From Acidobacteriaceae bacterium (GTDB lineage: Bacteria > Acidobacteriota > Terriglobia > Terriglobales > Acidobacteriaceae), in the NCBI GenBank assembly GCA_003138515.1, contig PLGG01000077.1:1-33136 (forward strand): DNA of 33,136 nucleotides, read 5' to 3'. The number at the start of each line of letters is the position of its first letter. Within the stretch, counting starts at the first letter, position 1. The position numbers and the translations under genes were made by a program. Under the pieces are notes generated by a model, which was given only the letters and a program-made list of their open reading frames with translations, made no database searches and was not told the DNA's origin. Below are positions 18,422-27,670 of this stretch, piece by piece.

Positions 18422-19096
18422 ATGAAGATTCTGGTAATCGACGACGAAGTTAAGACCGCCAAGTTCCTCAAGAAAGGCTTGAGCGAGGCCGGCTATGTTG
18501 TGGACGTTGCCGAAGATGGTCTCGAGGGTTTGCACCTCGCCCTCGAAGTTGAATTCGATCTGATCATTCTCGATGTCATGCTTCCCGGTCAGGATGGATG
18601 GCACGTGCTCGCTCGCCTGATCGAGGCAGGCCGGAAAGCGCTGGTCCTGATGCTCACAGCCCGGGATGCGGTGCACGAGCGTGTGCATGGTTTCGAGCTG
18701 GGAGCGGACGATTACCTGGTGAAGCCATTCGCATTTTCCGAACTGCTTGCGCGGGTGCGCTCGCTGCTGCGCCGGTCGACTCCGCGGGCCCAGGAAACGA
18801 TTCGCATGGCCGATCTGGAGATTGACCTGTTGCGCCACCGGGCCACTCGCGCCGGCCAAAAAATCGATCTTACAGCAAAGGAATTTGTGCTCCTCACCTT
18901 GTTGGCGCGGCGTCCAGGAGAAGTGCTGTCGCGCACGCTGATCGCTGAAACGGTCTGGGACATGAATTTCGACAGTGACACCAACGTCGTCGACGTAAAC
19001 GTCCGCAGGCTCCGCGGCAAAGTCGACGATCCCTTCACGGTTAAGCTGATTCACACTGTTCGTGGCGCGGGCTATGTTTTTGAAGCCGAGACTTAG
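18422..19096 (+). CDS. OmpR-family response regulator (heavy-metal-regulator-like)
   Basis: 224 residues from ATG at 18422, with GGGGAG upstream. The receiver domain has acidic D7/D8, phospho-acceptor D51 in LDVMLP, T79 and K101 in VKPF. The C-terminal winged helix (about 128-222) has [20 protein letters not shown] and the recognition helix [14 protein letters not shown]. Length and sequence resemble CusR/CopR-type regulators. It overlaps the following kinase gene, so they are one operon and presumably a cognate pair. The 21-bp sites at 14707 and 20521 are likely targets. Despite the subfamily name, metal sensing is not shown here; the flanking genes suggest nutrient uptake or phosphoester use. 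Confidence 0.93.
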   Translation: MKILVIDDEVKTAKFLKKGLSEAGYVVDVAEDGLEGLHLALEVEFDLIILDVMLPGQDGWHVLARLIEAGRKALVLMLTARDAVHERVHGFELGADDYLVKPFAFSELLARVRSLLRRSTPRAQETIRMADLEIDLLRHRATRAGQKIDLTAKEFVLLTLLARRPGEVLSRTLIAETVWDMNFDSDTNVVDVNVRRLRGKVDDPFTVKLIHTVRGAGYVFEAET

Positions 19097-20525
19097 CGCG
19101 CCGGCCAAGCGTCGCCTGCGCAGAACCCTGGCGTTTCGCTTGACGGCAGCGTACTCGGTGGCTGGACTGTTGCTGGCAGTCCTGGCCACCGCCAGCCTCT
19201 ACGTCATGCTGAGAGCGGAGTTGGACAGGAGCACGGAGCTTTTTCTTGCTGACAAGCTGCATGTGCTGCGCACCATGTTGCAGGAGCGCCCGGACGACGA
19301 GGATGGTCTGCGTGAAGAGATTGAACTCGAGTCCGCGGCGCGCCGGTACCAGCAGTTTTACATTCGTCTTCTCGATGAGCACGGTGTTCCGATACTCACA
19401 ACGCCGGGCATGGCGGACCAGCTTAATGTTACCCAACTCGCGGGCCTTACCAGGAACCTTTCCGACCGATCCATCACAATGATGGGAAATCATGGCCGGC
19501 CATTTCGGGTCGCCAGCGCCGCGGCCCCGGTCGGCACGCCGCCTGGGGCCATCGACACGATTCAAATTGCCATTGACACCTCTCAGGAAGAAGCATTACT
19601 CGCGCGTTACCGGGTCTGGTTCTGGGCCATCCTGCTGGTTACATCCGTTCTTTTTCCACTTGTTGGGTACCGGATCGCGCGCCAGGGCATTCGCCCGGTC
19701 GAGGAGATCGCCGCTACCGCCCGAAGAATCACGTCGACGAATCTGCGGGAGCGGATCCAGGCAGAGGGCTATCCTTCAGAACTGGCATCGTTGGCTGGGA
19801 CGTTCAATGAGATGCTGGAACGTCTCGAAGAATCCTTTGAGCGAATCTCGAGATTTTCAGCAGACATAGCGCACGATCTGCGAACCCCGGTCAACAACAT
19901 CCGCGGCGAAGCTGAAGTGGCTCTGGCGCGCCCGCGAACTGTGGATGAATACCGCGACGTGCTGGAATCCTCGTTGGAAGAAGCCGTGCGACTCTCGAAT
20001 TTGATCGGGGAGCTTTTGTTTCTGGCTCGCGCGGAGAGCCCACTGAAGCAAGTCCAACGGCAGAAGGTCGACATCGGTGAGTTGCTCAGTACAGTGCGGG
20101 AATACTACGATGCCACGGCATTGGGCGGCGGGATCACTCTCATTACGGCACCCAACGCACCACCCATCACCGCTGAATTGGATCGCTCTCTGATGCTGCG
20201 GGCGATGAGCAACCTGGTATCGAACGCAATCGTACACACGCCGCCGGGTGGGACGGTGACGCTCGCGGCCGCAGCAGACGGCGAGGCGCTCCGCATCGAG
20301 GTCGCCGACACGGGCACCGGAATTCCGGTCGAGGCGCTGCCCAGGGTATTCGATCGTTTCTTTCGTGTCGATCCTTCCCGCTCGAAGGCTTCGGGTGGAA
20401 CGGGACTGGGCTTGGCAATTGTGCAGAGCATTATGACTCTCCACGGCGGCACGGCAGAGATCGCCAGTGAACTCGGCCGAGGAACGACTGTCACGTTGCG
20501 TGTTCACACGGCTGCAAAGCGATGA
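19074..20525 (+). CDS. Sensor histidine kinase, partner of the upstream regulator
   Basis: 483 residues from ATG at 19074 (GTG at 19062 is an alternative); either start overlaps the end of the regulator gene. Layout: transmembrane helix (about 20-43), periplasmic sensor loop (~140 residues), second transmembrane helix ([17 protein letters not shown]), HAMP linker, then H-box [10 protein letters not shown] with phospho-acceptor His near residue 267. An HATPase follows with N-box [10 protein letters not shown]1 ADTGTGIP, F-box FDRFF and G2 GGTGLGLAI. It matches the CusS-like heavy-metal sensor kinase family. It would autophosphorylate in response to a periplasmic signal and pass phosphate to D51 of the regulator. 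Its stop codon lies inside the second regulatory site. Confidence 0.93.
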   Translation: MFLKPRLSAPAKRRLRRTLAFRLTAAYSVAGLLLAVLATASLYVMLRAELDRSTELFLADKLHVLRTMLQERPDDEDGLREEIELESAARRYQQFYIRLLDEHGVPILTTPGMADQLNVTQLAGLTRNLSDRSITMMGNHGRPFRVASAAAPVGTPPGAIDTIQIAIDTSQEEALLARYRVWFWAILLVTSVLFPLVGYRIARQGIRPVEEIAATARRITSTNLRERIQAEGYPSELASLAGTFNEMLERLEESFERISRFSADIAHDLRTPVNNIRGEAEVALARPRTVDEYRDVLESSLEEAVRLSNLIGELLFLARAESPLKQVQRQKVDIGELLSTVREYYDATALGGGITLITAPNAPPITAELDRSLMLRAMSNLVSNAIVHTPPGGTVTLAAAADGEALRIEVADTGTGIPVEALPRVFDRFFRVDPSRSKASGGTGLGLAIVQSIMTLHGGTAEIASELGRGTTVTLRVHTAAKR

Positions 20526-20541
20526 CAAAACTGTAATCTTC
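20521..20541 (+). promoter_or_regulatory. Candidate response-regulator binding site, copy 2
   Basis: GATGACAAAACTGTAATCTTC, 19 of 21 identical to 14707-14727. It overlaps the kinase stop codon (20523-20525) and lies about 310 nt before the phosphoesterase start, a spacing much like that of copy 1 to the receptor gene. TGACA-N4-TGTAA forms an imperfect dyad. Confidence 0.6.
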
Positions 20542-20832
20542 GCGTCATGCCCGCGTCCTTTTCGCGCTCTTACACTCGGTTCGTTGGCGTTCGCAGGTCT
20601 TCGCGCCATGTCCTGCAATCGAGGAAAGAAAGCATGAGCCCGTCTCATGCGTCGCGTCTCATAGCCCGGCATGCCGGCATGTCGATCAACAAGGGAGCCG
20701 CAAGAAGTTCATTCGATCTGCCATCGTCTCCCTAACCGTCCAAGAAATTCCGTTTCCTGAAACGACTCCACGTGACGCAGCCGATCCCAGGTCGCGCAAG
20801 AAACGAAACCTAATCAAAAAGGAGAACGTCAG

Positions 20833-23800
20833 ATGTCTAGAAATCATTCTCAGATCAACCGTTTGCTCGTCGGGCTATTCGCGGCGGGGCTGAGCGTTTC
20901 CGCAGCCGCGCAGTCCGCGTATTTCCCGACCTACGCGCCCGGCGAGAACACGTCCGCGACCACCGGCCCGACCTATTCGCACCCGTTGTCCAACCCGTGG
21001 GTCCTCGGCGACGGCACAATCCTTAGCCCCGCGGGCACGCAGGTCTACCTCGGCGTCACGACGCGTGCCAAGGCCATCGCGCTGAACCCCACTGGCAATC
21101 ACACGGCCGCCGTCCTTCAAATGAGCGCCCCACAGGCGGTCACGATTTTCAACACCAAAACCGGCGCTATCCTGCAGACCTACATCCCGGCTGCGGGCAG
21201 CGACCCGGATGGCAGCACCACTGGCATCAGCTATACACCGGACGGAAAATACCTGCTGTTCAGCCAGGACGGCAACAACTACTATGCCAGCTTCCAACAG
21301 GGCGCCTTCGTTGCCATTGCCAGCGTCAGTCCGTCGGGCACCCTATCGGACTACGCCCACGTTAGCGTTCCAATGGACGTCAACGCCAACTACTCCCTAA
21401 CCAACGCCTCCTGCTTCTCGAACAGCCCTGGGGGAACTTCGGGCAGCTTTCTGATCCCCTGCGGCTTCGCCGTCTCGCTTTTCACGGACGGCGTGTTGAC
21501 CTCCTATCCCATGGGCATCGCGATCTCGCCGGATAACAAGACCGCTTACACAGTGTTGGACAACAACGATACGCTGACCAAAATAGACCTGACCGCGACG
21601 AAACCGGTCGAAGGTCCGGAGGTCCGCGTCGGCAATGTCCCGCACAGCGTCGTGATCTCGCCGGATGGCAAGACCGCTTACGTCTCCAACGAGGCTGGCC
21701 GGATTGCTACCGCGAGCGATTTCCAGGAGTACTCCAACGGAACCCCGGTCGTCGCCGAGTATCCGACCGGCTCGACGGCCAAGGGCACCGTTTCCGTAGT
21801 CGACCTGGCTTCGTTCAAGGTCACTGACAGCATCGAGGTCGGCCACCATCCGACCGGTATGGCTTTCTGGGGCAAATATCTGCTGGTCGCCAATACCTAT
21901 GGCGACAGCATTTCGGTTATCGACACGAGCAACAACCGGGAAGTGCGGAAGATCGATCTCGGTCTGCCGATCGGCGAGCGCGGCGACTTTCATCCAGGCT
22001 CCGGCGCCGGACCGAACTCGATCGCCGTTGATGCCAGGGACAACATTGCGTACGTCGCGCTCTACAACGCCAACGCCATTGCCGTCGTCGACCTCGACGC
22101 CTGGGGTTGGAGCCCCGTCACGGGCATGATCCCGGTAGGTTATGCGCCAGCCTCGGTTGTGCTGGACTCGGTGGACAACGTGCTGCTTGTGGCCAACGAC
22201 AAGGGCATCGGCACCACGGGCTTTGGAGTGGCAGCGCCTCCAACGAGTTCGGCCGAAAATTCCTACGAAAAGGATTTTGGCGTGTCCGACTTCAACACAC
22301 ACCAGGACCTTGGGACTGTCAGCATCGTCCCTGTGCCAAGTCGCGAGACCCTTAGAGCAATGACGCAGCGGGTCTTCGAGAATAATCACTGGGATCTGGC
22401 GGAGAATATCTGGAGTGCCGCCGGCGGCGACCCGCATGACAGGCCGGTCGTAATCCCGGAGCGGATCGGCGATCCCTCGAAAATCAAGCACGTCTTCTTG
22501 ATCATCCGTGAAAACCGCACCTACGATCAGATGCTGGGCGACGTGGCAGGCGGAAATGGCGATCCCTCGCTGGCGGTCTTCGGCGACGACTCGACCTACG
22601 CCGCTTACCCCCACGTAACGCCCAACGCGCACGCGTTGGTCGAGCGCTTCCCGCTTCTCGACAACTTTTTCGACCCCAGCCGCCAGTCGGCCGACGGTCA
22701 CAACTGGATCACGCAGGCCATTGCGCCCTACTCCGACGACATCCAGTCGCCGGACTGGCTCCGCGACTACCCCTCCAACGGCGGCGATGCCATTGCCTAT
22801 CAGACGAAAGGCCACCTGTGGGATGTTGCGGCAAAGGCCGGCGTCAGTATGAAGAACTACGGCGAGTACATCGAGTACAACACGTTCAAAGTGCCGGGTT
22901 GCACTCCGACGAACCTTACGCAGGCAAACAGCTATAACGGCGCCGGTAAACCTGTTGCATTGCCGTTTCTTGTTTCGGATAGCTGCGAGCCGAGCTGGAC
23001 CCAGTTCTACAACGACACATTGGAATACGAGAGCGGCAAAGAGTCGCAGCTCCAGTACTTCAACGACATCGGCTCGGTCACCCCGCTCCCGAACCTGTCC
23101 AAGGTCACGGTGCAGAACTTCCCGCAGTTCGACCTGGGCATTCCCGATCAGTACCGCGTCGATGTCTGGAAGCAGGACTTCGCCAAGGACGTGGTCGCCG
23201 GCTCGGTGCCCAAGCTTGAATTCATCTGGATCATGCAAGACCACACCACCGGGCCGCCAAACGCGACAGCCGAACAAGCCGATAACGACCTGGCCATCGG
23301 CCGCATTGTCGACTACATCAGCCACAGCAACGTGTGGTCAACATCGGCCATCTTCATCGAGGAAGACGACGCGCAGAATGGCGTCGACCACGTCGATGGT
23401 CACCGCAGCCCTGGCTATGTCATCAGCCCCTACGTCACGCAAAAGGTGCGCTCCGATGGCACAGGAGCCGGTGTAACCGAAGAGAGCACCTTCTACACGC
23501 AGGTCAACCTGACGCGCACCATCGAGCAGATCCTCGGTCTCGCGCCCATGAACCAGAACGACCTGGTGGCCTCGCCGATGAAAACACTCTTCGTCGACAA
23601 TCCGCCCAAGGAGAACTTCCTGCCCTGGTCGCATGTGCCGAACGGAGTCCCGCTGTGCTACGGCGTTGCGGGGTATTCGGCCCCGGCGAACATCACACCC
23701 AGCCTCAACACTTGCAGCACCACGACCGCGGCCCTGCAGGATAGCCCTGCAGTCAAAGCTCTGCGGGCTGGTTGGCTCAAAAAGAAGGCGGAGATCTCCG

Positions 23801-23967
23801 CCGGCAAATATCACATTCCTGACTCCGAAGACCCTGAAACCGTCAGCCACCTCGACTGGTACGAGGCCACCGGGTTTAAGGTCCCCTTCCCCGGCGAGAA
23901 GACGGTTCGCCCGGCAAGCGACTTCAACCGCAAGGCGCCTGCCGCGAGCGCTGACATCGACGACTAA
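20833..23967 (+). CDS. Secreted YncE-type beta-propeller/phosphoesterase fusion
   Basis: 1044 residues. AAGGAGA precedes the ATG. The signal peptide (LLVGLFAAGLSVSAAAQS) directs export. Residues ~40-500 carry YVTN-like propeller repeats (GIAISPDNKTAYTVLDNN, VVISPDGKTAYVSNEAG, IAVDARDNIAYVALYNA). Residues ~550-1000 form a phosphoesterase-family domain of the alkaline-phosphatase superfamily: VFLIIRENRTYDQMLGD, SADGHNWITQ, IMQDHTTG, FIEEDDAQNGVDHVDGHRSP. Such proteins are annotated as bifunctional YncE/alkaline phosphatase-family proteins and may hydrolyse phosphoesters or phospholipids in the periplasm or outside. It is probably transcribed on its own, with a long leader and the terminator at 23985-24020. 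It likely works with the receptor gene under the same two-component system. The substrate is unknown. Confidence 0.9.
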   Translation: MSRNHSQINRLLVGLFAAGLSVSAAAQSAYFPTYAPGENTSATTGPTYSHPLSNPWVLGDGTILSPAGTQVYLGVTTRAKAIALNPTGNHTAAVLQMSAPQAVTIFNTKTGAILQTYIPAAGSDPDGSTTGISYTPDGKYLLFSQDGNNYYASFQQGAFVAIASVSPSGTLSDYAHVSVPMDVNANYSLTNASCFSNSPGGTSGSFLIPCGFAVSLFTDGVLTSYPMGIAISPDNKTAYTVLDNNDTLTKIDLTATKPVEGPEVRVGNVPHSVVISPDGKTAYVSNEAGRIATASDFQEYSNGTPVVAEYPTGSTAKGTVSVVDLASFKVTDSIEVGHHPTGMAFWGKYLLVANTYGDSISVIDTSNNREVRKIDLGLPIGERGDFHPGSGAGPNSIAVDARDNIAYVALYNANAIAVVDLDAWGWSPVTGMIPVGYAPASVVLDSVDNVLLVANDKGIGTTGFGVAAPPTSSAENSYEKDFGVSDFNTHQDLGTVSIVPVPSRETLRAMTQRVFENNHWDLAENIWSAAGGDPHDRPVVIPERIGDPSKIKHVFLIIRENRTYDQMLGDVAGGNGDPSLAVFGDDSTYAAYPHVTPNAHALVERFPLLDNFFDPSRQSADGHNWITQAIAPYSDDIQSPDWLRDYPSNGGDAIAYQTKGHLWDVAAKAGVSMKNYGEYIEYNTFKVPGCTPTNLTQANSYNGAGKPVALPFLVSDSCEPSWTQFYNDTLEYESGKESQLQYFNDIGSVTPLPNLSKVTVQNFPQFDLGIPDQYRVDVWKQDFAKDVVAGSVPKLEFIWIMQDHTTGPPNATAEQADNDLAIGRIVDYISHSNVWSTSAIFIEEDDAQNGVDHVDGHRSPGYVISPYVTQKVRSDGTGAGVTEESTFYTQVNLTRTIEQILGLAPMNQNDLVASPMKTLFVDNPPKENFLPWSHVPNGVPLCYGVAGYSAPANITPSLNTCSTTTAALQDSPAVKALRAGWLKKKAEISAGKYHIPDSEDPETVSHLDWYEATGFKVPFPGEKTVRPASDFNRKAPAASADIDD

Positions 23968-23984
23968 AACACGCTCCAACTACG

Positions 23985-24020
23985 AAGCCCTTTCCCCGAT
24001 CGTCGGGGAGAGGGCTTTTT
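23985..24020 (+). terminator. Rho-independent terminator of the phosphoesterase gene
   Basis: A 15-bp stem (23985-23999 with 24003-24017, one G-U wobble) closes a 3-nt TCG loop and runs into TTTTT (24016-24020). It sits 18 nt after the stop codon. Confidence 0.92.
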
Positions 24021-24085
24021 CATTCTTCAAATCCAAGGTCAGCGCTCAAAGAAATCCATTGCGCTTACGCATGAGATTGTCGATT

Positions 24086-24156
24086 GAAACCGGGTTTCGG
24101 TTGGATAGCCGGCACACGCCACCTGCCACCGAAACCGGGTCACTTCCGGATAGCCG
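24086..24156 (+). repeat. Pair of 26-nt direct repeats, dispersed-repeat remnant
   Basis: 24086-24111 and 24131-24156 both begin GAAACCGGGT and end GGATAGCCG, with seven variable bases between, and start 45 nt apart. The second contains TTCCGGATAGCCG, identical to 13427-13439. In one frame this stretch reads GWIAG, then PGHFRIAD, resembling the translations of the copies near 24952 and 25784. It is probably a remnant of a short mobile or repeated unit. Confidence 0.5.
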
Positions 24157-24250
24157 ACTTTCCGGACAGAGTAATGATTACCGAGATGTTTCACTGATGC
24201 TTCAATCAGAGACATCAACCTTCCGCTCCAGACGATTCACGATTGAGATA

Positions 24251-24778
24251 CTACTGCACCCGTTTGAAATCCACATGGGCGTGCACAAGCGTGCCGTCCG
24301 GCAGCGTGAAAATCCAGTCCTCAATGTGATGGTTCGCGTCGATGATGGTAACCACCCAGTGGCTCACATGCCCCGCCTGGTTGCTGCCGGGGGCATCCAC
24401 CAGATCGAACTCCACCGTCTTCCCATCCACTGAAGGCCGAGCCACCATATGCGGCCTGTTGGCGAAATCGCAGTAGTGAATCAACGTCAGGCGATCGCTG
24501 TCTACATAGAAAACGGTGACCTCCGGACCAGGTGTACTCAGCTCGTGAATCAACGCGTTTCCCCGCGATACAACGCGGATGGAAAGGGGCAGCGGCTGGT
24601 CCGTGCCCATGGCAGGATTGTCTGTCGTTACCGCATCTTTCCAGGTCCCCGCTAGCGTCTTCAACAGGTCGAAAGACTTTTGCGCATCGGAACTGGCAAC
24701 GGGCGTGGCGGAAGACTGCCCGTGTGCCCAAGCACACGCACTCAGCATGACGATTGATACAAGACGAAATAATCTCAA
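24251..24778 (-). CDS. Small exported protein of unknown function, possible lipoprotein
   Basis: 175 residues. I start at TTG 24778 because AGGAG lies 7 nt upstream and the product begins directly with a signal peptide (RLFRLVSIVMLSACAWAHG). A longer frame to 24811 has no ribosome site. LSAC fits a lipobox, so it may be lipid-anchored; otherwise cleavage after AHG is possible. The mature part (~150 residues) has FDLLKTLAGTWKD, VFYVDSDRLTLIHYCDFANR and HHIEDWIFTLPDG, a lipocalin-like beta pattern seen in uncharacterised exported acidobacterial proteins. No enzyme motif is visible. It is a single gene, divergent from nothing obvious. Confidence 0.72.
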   Translation of the reverse strand: MRLFRLVSIVMLSACAWAHGQSSATPVASSDAQKSFDLLKTLAGTWKDAVTTDNPAMGTDQPLPLSIRVVSRGNALIHELSTPGPEVTVFYVDSDRLTLIHYCDFANRPHMVARPSVDGKTVEFDLVDAPGSNQAGHVSHWVVTIIDANHHIEDWIFTLPDGTLVHAHVDFKRVQ

Positions 24779-24811
24779 GGTTTTGCTCCTGCGGGTCCAT
24801 ACGCAGATCAA

Positions 24812-25186
24812 CGCAGGGAAGTTCCGGATACTTGCGGGGGCGTCGGATGAGTCGTCCTGCTAGACGGAATTGTCACCTTGAATACCGTTGGACTCATGCA
24901 TAACCGAGGCGGGAATCGAACTCTTGGTAGGCACTTTGCGGGGTTCCTGGTGTATCACCGGCAATACGGAAGTAACCCAAGAATGGGGTTATGTCCGGGT
25001 GGGCGACGATCCATTCGGGAAGACAGTATTCCACTAGTGGGACTCCCCGGTCAGATGACCGGAGAGGCATCCAGACGCCCAACTTACGATTAGTGGGTGA
25101 TTCGGAAGCACTGACCTCGGACCATGTTTTCGACCTGCGTCGTTATGAGCCAAGCGGGACCCGGCTAGTGAATATTCTTCACCGTA
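24812..25186. other. Intergenic stretch with a dispersed-repeat copy
   Basis: About 375 nt without a supported gene. The minus strand of 24952-24976 reads GTTAC, TTCCGTATTGCC, GGTGATAC, a variant of the repeat family. A tRNA T-loop-like string (minus strand near 24906-24920) is present, but its stem does not pair. Confidence 0.4.
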
Positions 25187-25609
25187 TTAGGCTCCCTTTT
25201 TCTCCCCTTGAAAGAACCAATGGACGCCGTATTTATCTGCAAGATGTCCATAGGTCCCAAACGGCAAATCCCGCAAATCGTCAAGCAGGTCACTGTCTGC
25301 TCCCGCCGCGAGGCGGTCAAAGATTGTTCTCAGCTCTTTGTACTGCCCACCGTTAAGATACATGCCGACTGTATTGCCCTGTTTCGGTGTTCGCGTGGCG
25401 TGCATCCAATCCGTAGCCGAAAACTCTATGACGTCGCTTTTCAGGTGGGCATGGGCCACTTTGTGGTGCAGTTCGGGCGGCATCTGGTTCTTCATGGGCG
25501 TGTCACCCATTTTCGTGATCGTCAGGTCGCCGCCCAAACAAGATTGATAAAACGTCATGGCTTCGGCACAATTGCCTTCAAATAGTAGGAAGGGTGTTAG
25601 GCGCATCAT
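25187..25609 (-). CDS. PhnB-like VOC (glyoxalase/bleomycin-resistance fold) protein
   Basis: 140 residues from ATG at 25609 (a second ATG follows immediately), with AGGAGCG three nt upstream. The sequence MRLTPFLLFEGNCAEAMTFY, LGGDLTI and HAHLKSDVIEFSATDW is typical of PhnB-like VOC proteins, which pair beta-alpha-beta-beta-beta modules to make a metal or ligand pocket. GNTVGMYLNG and YGHLADKYGVHWFF near the end fit the second module. Most PhnB-like proteins have no known substrate; despite the name, phosphonate metabolism is not implied. It is a single gene with no operon partners. Confidence 0.9.
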   Translation of the reverse strand: MMRLTPFLLFEGNCAEAMTFYQSCLGGDLTITKMGDTPMKNQMPPELHHKVAHAHLKSDVIEFSATDWMHATRTPKQGNTVGMYLNGGQYKELRTIFDRLAAGADSDLLDDLRDLPFGTYGHLADKYGVHWFFQGEKKGA

Positions 25610-25619
25610 GTTCGCTCCT

Positions 25620-26030
25620 TTCTGGTTTAGCTCCTAAGGGTTGCGCGTCTGCGGTTTGTCGGAGTATATCGCACATGGTACGGTCCGGCAGACCGCGAAG
25701 CATCGTAGGCAGTCCGTAAACGTGGTCCCGGAGAACGGAGCGAAAAGAATGCGGTCCGACAGTCGATCCGGATTTCAGCTGGAGTATCACCGCCTACTCG
25801 GACGTAACATGATCCAAAACACGTTGGGGAAGTGTAGGCGACCATCCGACCGAAACCCATCTTTCGTCGGCGGAACACCTCCTACTGTCTCGCCGCCGTG
25901 GGTGGCGAGCGCGGAGGGATGCGCTCGCCGATGCGTTTATATACTTGACCGGGGTGGAGAGTTCGAGCACTTACCGATGCCGCCAAGTCGTCGACATACC
26001 TGATACACTCCGCTTGTCGCATGCGTGGCT
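25620..26030. other. Intergenic stretch before the MFS gene
   Basis: No gene supported. The minus strand of 25784-25808 carries another variant of the dispersed repeat (GTTACGTCC, GAGTAGGCGGTGATAC). About 40 nt upstream of it, near 25848-25858 on the same strand, GGTTTCGGTCGGATGGTCG matches the arm found at 24094-24112. Confidence 0.4.
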
Positions 26031-26045
26031 CGCGGAGGTCCTTGA

Positions 26046-27395
26046 GTGCCAATAAGTACTTCACGAGTCGGCGTGCTCGCCGATGCAACACTGGTGGGCC
26101 ACACCCGTCACCAGACCGCATTGCGGCTGCTGCCCTTCCTGTTCGTCCTGTATATCGTCAACTATCTCGACCGTACCAGCGTTGCGTATGCGGCGATCGG
26201 AATGTCTCGCGACCTGGGCTTCAGTGATCGCGTGTTCGGCCTGGGCGTGGGCGTGTTTTTTGTTGGGTACCTGGCGCTGCAGATTCCGGGGTCGCTGCTG
26301 GCGGAGAACTGGAGCGCGCGGAGGACGATCTCGGGGTCGATGGTGGTGTGGGGATCTCTGACGGCGCTGACGGCGCTGGTGCATACGCCGACGCAGCTTT
26401 ACCTGGCGCGATTCTTGCTGGGGCTGGCAGAGGCGAGCTTCTTTCCGGGCGTGATGGTTTATCTGAGCCACTGGTTCATCCAGAAAGACCGGGCGAAGGC
26501 GGCGAGTAATTTTATGGCGGCGATTCCGCTGTCGCTGCTGATCGGGTCGCCGACGGCGGGATGGATTGTTGGGCACCATTGGCTGGGCGTTGCGGGATGG
26601 CGGTGGCTGTTTGTGCTGGAGGGAATACCGGCGGTGGCGCTGGGGGCGATCGCGTTTTTTCGCCTGAACGACTGGCCGAAGGAAGCGCCGTGGTTGACGG
26701 TCGAGCAACGGGATTGGATCACGGCGGAGCTTGAGGCGGAGAAGCCGGTCGACCGGCGGGGCGTGCCGCTGCTGGAGACGATGCGGTCGGGGCGAGTGCT
26801 GTTGCTGGGGGCGGTGGCGTTTCTGGCGTACCTGCCGGGGTATGCGGCGATCTTCTGGATGCCGACTCTGCTGAAGCGGCAGACGGGGTTGTCCGATGTG
26901 CAGGTGGGGTCGCTGCTGGCGATTCCGTTTGGGGTGACGCTGGTGGCGATGCTGTTCAATGGATGGCATTCGGACCGGCAGTTGGAGCGGCGGTGGCACG
27001 CGGCGGTTCCGGTGCTGCTGGCGGCGCTGGGGGCGCTGGGGCTGATAGTGTTTTCGCCGTCGCTGGTGATGACGCTGTGTCTGTTCAGCCTGATGATGGT
27101 CGAGTTGGCGTCTCTGCCGGTTTTCTGGGCGATCCCAACGGAGATTCTGAGCGACACGGCGGCTGCAGGTGCGTTGGGGGGGGCGAGCACGATCGCGAAT
27201 ATTGCGGGCTTCTTCGGGCCGTCGGCGTTTGGGTACCTGCATACGCGGACGGGGTCGCTGGCGAGCGGGTATGCGGCGATGACGGTGAGCTGGGCAGCGT
27301 CGGGGGTGCTGATGCTAATGATCCCGGGGCTGCGGCAGAAGGCGCGGGATGCGGGCACCGAGGCGGAGGCTATCTGCGGAGAAGGCTTTGCCTAA
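26046..27395 (+). CDS. MFS transporter, anion:cation symporter (ACS) family
   Basis: 449 residues from GTG at 26046; GGAGG (26034-26038) lies 7 nt upstream and supports this start. About twelve hydrophobic helices are visible. The first contains LLPFLFVLYIVNYLDRTSVA, and the helix 2 to 5 region includes GVFFVGYLALQIPGSLLAEN and FLLGLAEASFFPGVMVYLSH, hallmarks of the ACS/phthalate-tartrate transporter family. This family imports organic anions (sugar acids, dicarboxylates) with protons. G+C and G-ending codon use are higher than in the neighbouring genes, giving long spurious frames on the other strand. No catabolic genes are adjacent, so the substrate cannot be named. Confidence 0.92.
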   Translation: MPISTSRVGVLADATLVGHTRHQTALRLLPFLFVLYIVNYLDRTSVAYAAIGMSRDLGFSDRVFGLGVGVFFVGYLALQIPGSLLAENWSARRTISGSMVVWGSLTALTALVHTPTQLYLARFLLGLAEASFFPGVMVYLSHWFIQKDRAKAASNFMAAIPLSLLIGSPTAGWIVGHHWLGVAGWRWLFVLEGIPAVALGAIAFFRLNDWPKEAPWLTVEQRDWITAELEAEKPVDRRGVPLLETMRSGRVLLLGAVAFLAYLPGYAAIFWMPTLLKRQTGLSDVQVGSLLAIPFGVTLVAMLFNGWHSDRQLERRWHAAVPVLLAALGALGLIVFSPSLVMTLCLFSLMMVELASLPVFWAIPTEILSDTAAAGALGGASTIANIAGFFGPSAFGYLHTRTGSLASGYAAMTVSWAASGVLMLMIPGLRQKARDAGTEAEAICGEGFA

Positions 27396-27414
27396 AAACT
27401 AGCATTTTTAGCCG

Positions 27415-27516
27415 ACTTTTTTGGGCAGAACGAAGAGTTTTTGGGCAGGAGCCGGAGTTTCTGGGCAAGGTGAGGCTTTGGGGGCAGGTTCCTGATTTGT
27501 TGGGCAAGAACGCCGA
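27415..27516. repeat. Five ~20-bp degenerate tandem repeats after the MFS gene
   Basis: GGGCA occurs at 27423, 27443, 27463, 27482 and 27502, so the period is 20, 20, 19 and 20 nt. Units look like TTTTTGGGCAGGAGCCGGAG. The units adjoin with no unique spacers, so this is not a CRISPR. It lies just after the MFS stop codon. Confidence 0.7.
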
Positions 27517-27543
27517 ATTTCGAGATTTCGGGTCGAAATCGGC
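27512..27543. other. Hairpin at the end of the tandem repeats
   Basis: GCCGAATTTCGA and TCGAAATCGGC pair over 11 bp with one bulged A around a 9-nt loop. No T-tract follows on either side, so it is not a classic terminator; it may still shield the converging transcripts. Confidence 0.35.
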
Positions 27544-27670
27544 GAATCTGAGTAGGGTGACTACAAGGTAATTGCCGGGTGGGCCGGGTGGGCAACCATT
27601 CACTCGGAACACTTCTCTCGGCATTCTTTACGCATCATGCCGGTTGCCTGTTCCCTCATTATCTCGAACG

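Noticed and set aside
20666..20677. Palindrome CCGGCATGCCGG upstream of the phosphoesterase gene
   Set aside because: Short G+C-rich palindromes are expected by chance here, and a similar GGCCGGCATGGCCGG near 18309 has no consistent position relative to genes.
21397..23325. 642-codon open frame on the minus strand
   Set aside because: It lies wholly antisense to the propeller-phosphoesterase gene, which has clear domains, a signal peptide and a ribosome site; the antisense translation resembles no family.
24900..24930. tRNA-like T-loop on the minus strand (GTTCGATTC)
   Set aside because: The flanking bases (AAGAG and CCCGC) do not pair as a T-stem, and no D-arm or anticodon arm is found at the right distance.
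26061..27242. 393-codon open frame on the minus strand
   Set aside because: Antisense to the MFS transporter; the translation is mostly Arg, Gln, His and Pro, a by-product of high G+C codon use.
27415..27516. Possible CRISPR array
   Set aside because: Units of ~20 nt adjoin directly with no unique spacers, and no cas gene is present.
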